From positions 1 to 47,614 of the forward strand of contig JAGTRT010000024.1 of assembly GCA_018261895.1 (NCBI GenBank): DNA of 47,614 bases, in the 5' to 3' direction. The notes beneath the pieces are model-generated. The model ran no database searches and was not told the DNA's origin. It saw nothing but the letters and a program-made list of their open reading frames with translations. The translations under genes and the position numbers were made by a program. Positions 42,083 to 47,614 of the stretch are shown one piece after another; positions within the stretch are counted from its first letter, which is position 1; each line of letters begins with the position of its first letter. Source of the stretch: Pseudomonadota bacterium. Its GTDB lineage: Bacteria > Pseudomonadota > Gammaproteobacteria > Burkholderiales > Rhodocyclaceae.

Positions 42083-44089
42083 ATGAGCGTCAGCAATCTC
42101 CCCAAGTTTTCTCCCCTGACCGGCGCCATCCGCGCCCTGGCCATGGATGCAGTCCAGCAGGCCAACTCCGGCCATCCGGGTGCCCCGATGGGCATGGCCG
42201 AAATCGCCGAAGTCCTGTGGCGCCGCCACCTGCGTCACAACCCGGCCAACCCGCACTGGCCCGACCGTGACCGCTTTGTCATGTCGAACGGCCACGGCTC
42301 GATGCTGGTGTATGCCCTGCTGCACCTGACGGGCTACGATCTGTCGATCGAAGACCTCAAGAACTTCCGCCAGCTGCACGCCAAGACGCCGGGTCATCCG
42401 GAATTCGGTTACACCCCGGGCGTCGAGACGACGACCGGCCCGCTCGGGCAGGGCATCACCAACGCCGTCGGCTTCGCGCTGGCCGAAAAGGTGCTGGCCG
42501 CCGAGTTCAACAAGCCGGGCCATGAAATCGTCAATCACCACACCTATGTCTTCCTCGGCGACGGTTGCCTCATGGAAGGCGTCTCGCACGAAGCCTGTTC
42601 GCTGGCCGGCACGCTGGGCCTCGGCAAGCTGATCGCCTTCTGGGACGACAACGGCATTTCCATCGACGGTCATGTCGAAGGCTGGTTCACCGAAGACATT
42701 CCGAAGCGTTTCGAATCCTATGGCTGGCATGTCGTGCCCGCTGTGGACGGTCATGACGGCGACGCGATCGAAAAGGCTCTGCTCGCCGCCCGTGCGGTGA
42801 CCGACAAGCCCAGCCTGATCTGCTGCAAGACCACCATCGGCGCCGGTTCGCCGAACAAGCAGGGTTCGCACGACTGCCACGGCGCTCCGCTCGGCAAGGA
42901 CGAAATTGCCGCTGCCCGCGAATACATTGGCTGGAACCACCCGCCGTTCGAGATCCCGGCCGACATCTACGCCGCCTGGAATGGCAAGCCGCGCGGTGCG
43001 ATTTTCGAGGAAAACTGGAGCAACCGTTTCAAGGCCTACCAGACCACCTACCCGGCCGAAGCGGCCGAGTTTGAGCGCCGTGTCATCAAGGGCGAACTGC
43101 CAGCCACTTGGGAAGCGACCAAGGCCGCCTACCTCGCCGCCTGCCGCGACAAGGCCGAGAACATTGCCACCCGCAAGGCTTCGCAGAACGCCATCGCTGC
43201 ACTGGTTCCGGCCGTACCGGAAATCTTCGGCGGTTCGGCCGACCTGGCCGGCTCCAACCTGACCTTCGTCAAGGGCAGCAAGGGCGTCACCCGCACCGAG
43301 GGCGGCAACTACTGCTACTATGGCGTGCGCGAATTTGGCATGACGGCCATCGCCAACGGCCTCGCCCTGCATGGCGGCCTGATTCCCTACACCGCGACCT
43401 TCCTGGTCTTCTCCGACTACGCCCGCAACGGCATCCGCATGGCAGCGCTCATGAAGCAGCGCCAGATCATGGTCTATACCCATGACTCCATCGGCCTCGG
43501 CGAGGACGGCCCGACGCACCAGCCGGTCGAGCACATCCCCAGCCTGCGCATCATCCCGAACCTCGACGTCTGGCGCCCGGCCGATGCGACGGAAACGGCC
43601 ATCGCCTGGACGTCGGCGGTCGACCGCAAGGACGGCCCGAGCCTGCTCGCCCTGTCCCGCCAGAATCTGCCGACCGTGACCCAGAAGGTCGCCGACGCCG
43701 ACATCGCCAAGGGCGGCTACGTGCTGTCCGATTGCGACGGCGAGGCGCAGCTCACGCTGATCGCCACCGGCTCCGAAATCAAGCTGGCGCTCGACGCCCA
43801 GGCCGCACTGGCTGGCGAAGGTATCAAGACGCGCGTCGTCTCGATGCCATGCACCAACGTTTTCGACCGCCAGAGCACGGAATACAAAGCCTCCGTGCTT
43901 GGCGGCTGCAAGAAACGCATCGCCATCGAAGCCGCTCACCCTGACTTCTGGCGCAAGTATGTCGGCCTGCACGGCGCCGTGATCGGCATCGACCGCTTCG
44001 GCGAGTCGGCACCGGCCGGCCAGCTCTTCGACCTGTTCGGCTTCACGGTCGCCAACGTCGTCAAGACGGCGAAAGAACTTTTGTCCTGA
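42083..44089 (+). CDS. tkt: transketolase
   Basis: 668 residues, full length. A thiamine-diphosphate enzyme that moves two-carbon units in the pentose-phosphate and Calvin pathways. The N-terminal block [20 protein letters not shown] leads to [16 protein letters not shown], the ThDP motif [18 protein letters not shown] (GDG...) and [19 protein letters not shown]. The pyrimidine domain has [20 protein letters not shown] with the catalytic Glu, and [17 protein letters not shown]. It lies between the damaged fbp and gap genes but is itself uninterrupted. Confidence 0.96.
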   Translation: MSVSNLPKFSPLTGAIRALAMDAVQQANSGHPGAPMGMAEIAEVLWRRHLRHNPANPHWPDRDRFVMSNGHGSMLVYALLHLTGYDLSIEDLKNFRQLHAKTPGHPEFGYTPGVETTTGPLGQGITNAVGFALAEKVLAAEFNKPGHEIVNHHTYVFLGDGCLMEGVSHEACSLAGTLGLGKLIAFWDDNGISIDGHVEGWFTEDIPKRFESYGWHVVPAVDGHDGDAIEKALLAARAVTDKPSLICCKTTIGAGSPNKQGSHDCHGAPLGKDEIAAAREYIGWNHPPFEIPADIYAAWNGKPRGAIFEENWSNRFKAYQTTYPAEAAEFERRVIKGELPATWEATKAAYLAACRDKAENIATRKASQNAIAALVPAVPEIFGGSADLAGSNLTFVKGSKGVTRTEGGNYCYYGVREFGMTAIANGLALHGGLIPYTATFLVFSDYARNGIRMAALMKQRQIMVYTHDSIGLGEDGPTHQPVEHIPSLRIIPNLDVWRPADATETAIAWTSAVDRKDGPSLLALSRQNLPTVTQKVADADIAKGGYVLSDCDGEAQLTLIATGSEIKLALDAQAALAGEGIKTRVVSMPCTNVFDRQSTEYKASVLGGCKKRIAIEAAHPDFWRKYVGLHGAVIGIDRFGESAPAGQLFDLFGFTVANVVKTAKELLS

Positions 44090-44123
44090 TTCGAAACATC
44101 AACGCTGAGAGAGGAAATCATCC

Positions 44124-45079
<956 letters not shown>

Positions 45080-45094
45080 GCTGTTTGTTTCAAG

Positions 45095-45120
45095 AAAGGG
45101 GCCGCAAGGCCCCTTTTGTT
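45095..45120 (+). terminator. rho-independent terminator after gap
   Basis: Stem AAAGGGGCC and GGCCCCTTT around GCAA, followed by TTTTGTTT. It is 15 bases after the gap stop. Confidence 0.9.
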
Positions 45121-45166
45121 TCGCCCCCAGCCCGAGAACCCTGACTGAGTATTGGAGGAAATCAAG

Positions 45167-45583
45167 ATGCACAAAGCACATCGCATTGCCTTCCTGACGG
45201 CGATCGCCGCCCTCTTCCTGAGCACCGCCGCGATTGCTGCGGACGAGCCGCCCAAGAAAGAAGAAGCCGCCGAGGCCAGCATTGTCGGCAATCCACCACC
45301 GGATTCTCCATTCGGTAAACTGAAGATCGGCATGAGCTACGAAGAGGTCATCGCCATCGTCGGCAAGCCGACCAACCAGCATGACTTCTGTACCGGCAAG
45401 CACCGCATCCCGTTCTACTTCGGCGATGACCGGGCGCGCACCGAGGCCTTCTTCAAGGGCATGGGCAAGCTCGACTTCCATGGCGCCGATGGCGGCTTCT
45501 GGGGCCGTTGCGGCATGCAAAAAATCCTCGGCCTGATCTACATCGAGTACGACCCCAAGGCCACCGGCGAATTGCCTAAGTAA
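45167..45583 (+). CDS. periplasmic BamE/SmpA-like domain protein
   Basis: 138 residues from ATG 45167, with GGAGG eight bases upstream. Signal peptide IAFLTAIAALFLSTAAIAAD. The mature domain reads IVGNPPPDSPFGKLKIGMSY, then EEVIAIVGKPTNQHDFCTGK and RIPFYFGDDRARTE, which aligns by eye with the C-terminal domain of the lipoprotein at 41338. Two Cys (DFCTGK, GRCGMQ) could form a disulfide. Function unknown; BamE-like folds often bind protein partners in the envelope. It is followed 25 bases later by epd. Confidence 0.75.
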   Translation: MHKAHRIAFLTAIAALFLSTAAIAADEPPKKEEAAEASIVGNPPPDSPFGKLKIGMSYEEVIAIVGKPTNQHDFCTGKHRIPFYFGDDRARTEAFFKGMGKLDFHGADGGFWGRCGMQKILGLIYIEYDPKATGELPK

Positions 45584-45608
45584 GTCATTGGACAGCGACC
45601 GCCACGAC

Positions 45609-46640
45609 ATGCCCCTGCGTCTTGCCATCAACGGCTATGGCCGTATCGGTCGCTGCTTCCTGCGTGCGCTACTGGAATCCCCGGTGGCGCACAATCTTCA
45701 GGTCGTTGCCATCAACGAGCCGGCCAACCTGGAGAGCATGGCCTACCTGACGCGTTTCGACTCGACGCACGGCCGTTTTCCCGGCTCGGTCGAAGTCGGC
45801 GACGGCGAACTACTCATCGATGGCCACGCCATCCGCGTCAGCCATGTCCGCACGCCGGAAGCCTTTGACTGGCGCGACATCGACCTCGTGGTCGAATGTT
45901 CAGGCTCCTACGGTCAACGGGAAAAATTGGCCAAATTCATAAACGCCGGCTGTCCGCGCCTGCTCCTGTCGCACCCCGGCAACAGCGGCGCCGATGTCGA
46001 TGCGACCATCGTCGCCGGCATCAACCAGGACAGCCTGACCGGCCGCGAGAAACTAGTCTCCGCCGCGTCCTGCACGACCAACGCCATCGTCCCCATTCTT
46101 GATCTGCTCGACCGCGAAGTCGGCGTCGAGCAGGCGCTGCTGACCACCCTGCACTCGGTCATGAACGACCAGCCACTGATCGACGGTTACCATCACGACG
46201 ACCTGCGCCGCACGCGTTCGGCCATGCAGTCGATCATCCCCGTTTCCACCGGCCTGGCCCGCGGCGTCGAGCGCCTGCTGCCGCAACTGGCTGGCAAGGT
46301 GCAGGCCAAGGCCATCCGCGTGCCAACGCTCAACGTGTCGGCCATCGACCTGACGATCAGCACGCAGCGCCCGGTCTCGGCGCACAGCATCAACGCCCTG
46401 CTCGCCGACGCGGCGCGCGGTCCGCTCAAGCGGCTCATCGCCTATTCCGAAGCCGCCCACGCCTCGATCGATTTCAACCATGATCCGCATTCGGCCATCG
46501 TCGATGGCAGCCAGACGCGTACCGGGGGCACCCACCTGGTGAACCTCTTCGTCTGGTTCGACAACGAATGGGGCTTCGCCAACCGCATGCTCGAAGTCGC
46601 CGACCACTGGTCGCGGCTTTGGCCCACTCACAACAACTAA
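45609..46640 (+). CDS. epd: erythrose-4-phosphate dehydrogenase
   Basis: 343 residues from ATG 45609 ([16 protein letters not shown]); a TTG 21 bases earlier is less likely. It is a paralogue of GAPDH that oxidises erythrose-4-phosphate for pyridoxal-phosphate synthesis. Epd rather than Gap is indicated by [20 protein letters not shown], the catalytic [34 protein letters not shown] and [16 protein letters not shown]. The order epd-pgk is the classical one. It is uninterrupted. An assignment as a second GAPDH (GapB-like) cannot be wholly excluded. Confidence 0.88.
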   Translation: MPLRLAINGYGRIGRCFLRALLESPVAHNLQVVAINEPANLESMAYLTRFDSTHGRFPGSVEVGDGELLIDGHAIRVSHVRTPEAFDWRDIDLVVECSGSYGQREKLAKFINAGCPRLLLSHPGNSGADVDATIVAGINQDSLTGREKLVSAASCTTNAIVPILDLLDREVGVEQALLTTLHSVMNDQPLIDGYHHDDLRRTRSAMQSIIPVSTGLARGVERLLPQLAGKVQAKAIRVPTLNVSAIDLTISTQRPVSAHSINALLADAARGPLKRLIAYSEAAHASIDFNHDPHSAIVDGSQTRTGGTHLVNLFVWFDNEWGFANRMLEVADHWSRLWPTHNN

Positions 46641-46661
46641 GCTCAATCTCTGGAGAAAACC

Positions 46662-47614
46662 ATGAACGTCATCAAACTCACCGACCTCGATGTTTCCGGC
46701 AAGCGCGTCTTCATCCGCGCCGACTTGAACGTGCCGCAGGACGAAGCGGGCAACATGAAGACACCCGCATCCGTGCCTCGTTGCCGTCGATCAAGTACTG
46801 CCTGGAAAAGGGTGCGGCGGTGATGGTGACCTCCCACCTCGGTCGCCCGACCGAAGGCGAGCTGAACCATGAAGACAGCCTGACCCCGGTCGCCGTCCGC
46901 CTCGGCCAGTTGCTGCACGCGCCGGTTCGCCTGATCCAGAACTGGGTCGATGGCGGCTTCGAAGTGAAGCCGGGCGAAGTCGTCCTGCTCGAAAACTGCC
47001 GCGTCAACAAGGGCGAAAAGAAGAACAACGAAGAACTGGCCCAGAAAATGGCCAAGCTGTGCGACGTCTATGTCAATGACGCCTTCGGCACCGCGCACCG
47101 CGCCGAAGCCACCACCCACGGCATCGCCAAGTTTGCCCCGGTGGCCTGCGCCGGCATCCTCATGGGCGCTGAAATCGACGCCCTCTCCAAGGCCCTGCAC
47201 GAGCCGAAGCGTCCGCTCGTCGCCATCGTCGGCGGCTCCAAGGTCTCGTCCAAGCTGACCATCCTCAAGTCGCTGGCCAGCAAGGTTGACCAGCTCATCG
47301 TCGGCGGCGGCATCGCCAACACCTTCCTGCTCGCCTCCGGCAAGCGCATCGGCGACTCGCTGGCCGAAGCGGACCTGGTCAAGGAAGCCCACGCCATCAT
47401 GGACATCATGAAGGAACGCGGCGCCGAAGTGCCGCTGCCGGAAGACGTCGTCGTCGCCGACGAAGTCTCCGCCCTCGCCCGCGCCAACAAGATCTCGGTC
47501 GACGATGTCGCCACGCATGACCGCATCCTCGACGTCGGCCCGAAGACCGCCGCCAAGCTCGCGCAGATCATCGCCAACGCCGGCACCGTGGTCTGGAACG
47601 GCCCGGTCGGCGTC
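46662..47614 (+). pseudogene. pgk: phosphoglycerate kinase, 3'-truncated by the window, frameshifted near its start
   Basis: ATG 46662 gives [20 protein letters not shown] then NVPQDEAGN, after which this frame breaks down. From 46757 a second frame runs without a stop to the window end: [69 protein letters not shown] and [13 protein letters not shown], all Pgk landmarks. Comparing with the family (AGN, two residues, EDTR), four bases appear to be missing at about 46755. Pgk is normally essential for glycolysis, so a sequencing/assembly error is a real possibility. The C-terminal ATP-binding half lies beyond the window. Confidence 0.88.

Noticed and set aside
41951..43972. 673-residue open frame on the minus strand
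   Set aside because: It lies antisense to transketolase, whose sequence is unmistakable; no family motifs.

Overview
The window is high-GC, densely coding bacterial chromosome with no rRNA, tRNA, CRISPR array or intact transposase that I can see. The gene content suggests a Gram-negative betaproteobacterium, probably Rhodocyclales (Dechloromonas/Azonexus-like). The supporting evidence is LPS and lipid genes, a complete pst-pho operon, a PEP-CTERM protein, a bacteriohemerythrin, formate-dependent PurT, an Epd-Pgk pair and several c-di-GMP proteins. This placement is inferred from gene content and style, not from a search.

Layout. 1-4168 (+): the end of glyS, then gmhB, plsC, a YgjP-like metallopeptidase and gloA, tightly packed. 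4229-10008: mostly minus-strand envelope genes (two GT4 glycosyltransferases, DgkA and an LpxH-like phosphoesterase), with an outer-membrane-type protein and a lone cyclic-nucleotide-binding domain on the plus strand. 10009-13041: a less GC-rich PEP-CTERM gene, a zinc-ribbon/Sel1 membrane protein and a PAP2 phosphatase. 13193-16954: an ArnT-type GT39/83 enzyme, purT and a bacteriohemerythrin behind an FNR-type palindrome. 17013-23624 (-): pstS-pstC-pstA-pstB-phoU-phoB-phoR, with a Pho box and an SD-trapping hairpin ahead of pstS. 23732-26232: a Lys/Ala-rich protein, rpiA and a patatin. 26368-32467: a signalling block (REC-HD-GYP, PhnD-like binding protein, hybrid histidine kinase, EAL-CBS-GGDEF). 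32594-38124: small proteins, a GNAT enzyme, and a minus-strand operon rsmE, polyP:AMP phosphotransferase, argA, yggX, then a thioredoxin-like gene. 38222-40324: a PAS-PAS-GGDEF-EAL protein. 40358-47614: a central-carbon cluster fbp, lipoprotein, tkt, gap, BamE-like, epd, pgk.

Two things stand out. First, a bipartite, non-palindromic sequence of about 38 bp occurs ten times, always at gene borders, in both orientations and with constant internal spacing. It matches no element class I recognise and is the best candidate here for something undescribed. A second family, with terminal inverted repeats, occurs as a pair bracketing the arnT-like gene. Second, three core metabolic genes close together (fbp, gap, pgk) each carry an out-of-frame internal deletion while tkt and epd between them are intact. 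This is either real decay or a local sequence/assembly problem.

Functionally, the window joins phosphate sensing and uptake (Pst/Pho, PhnD-like sensor, polyphosphate kinase) with c-di-GMP signalling, envelope lipid modification and gluconeogenesis/pentose-phosphate metabolism.
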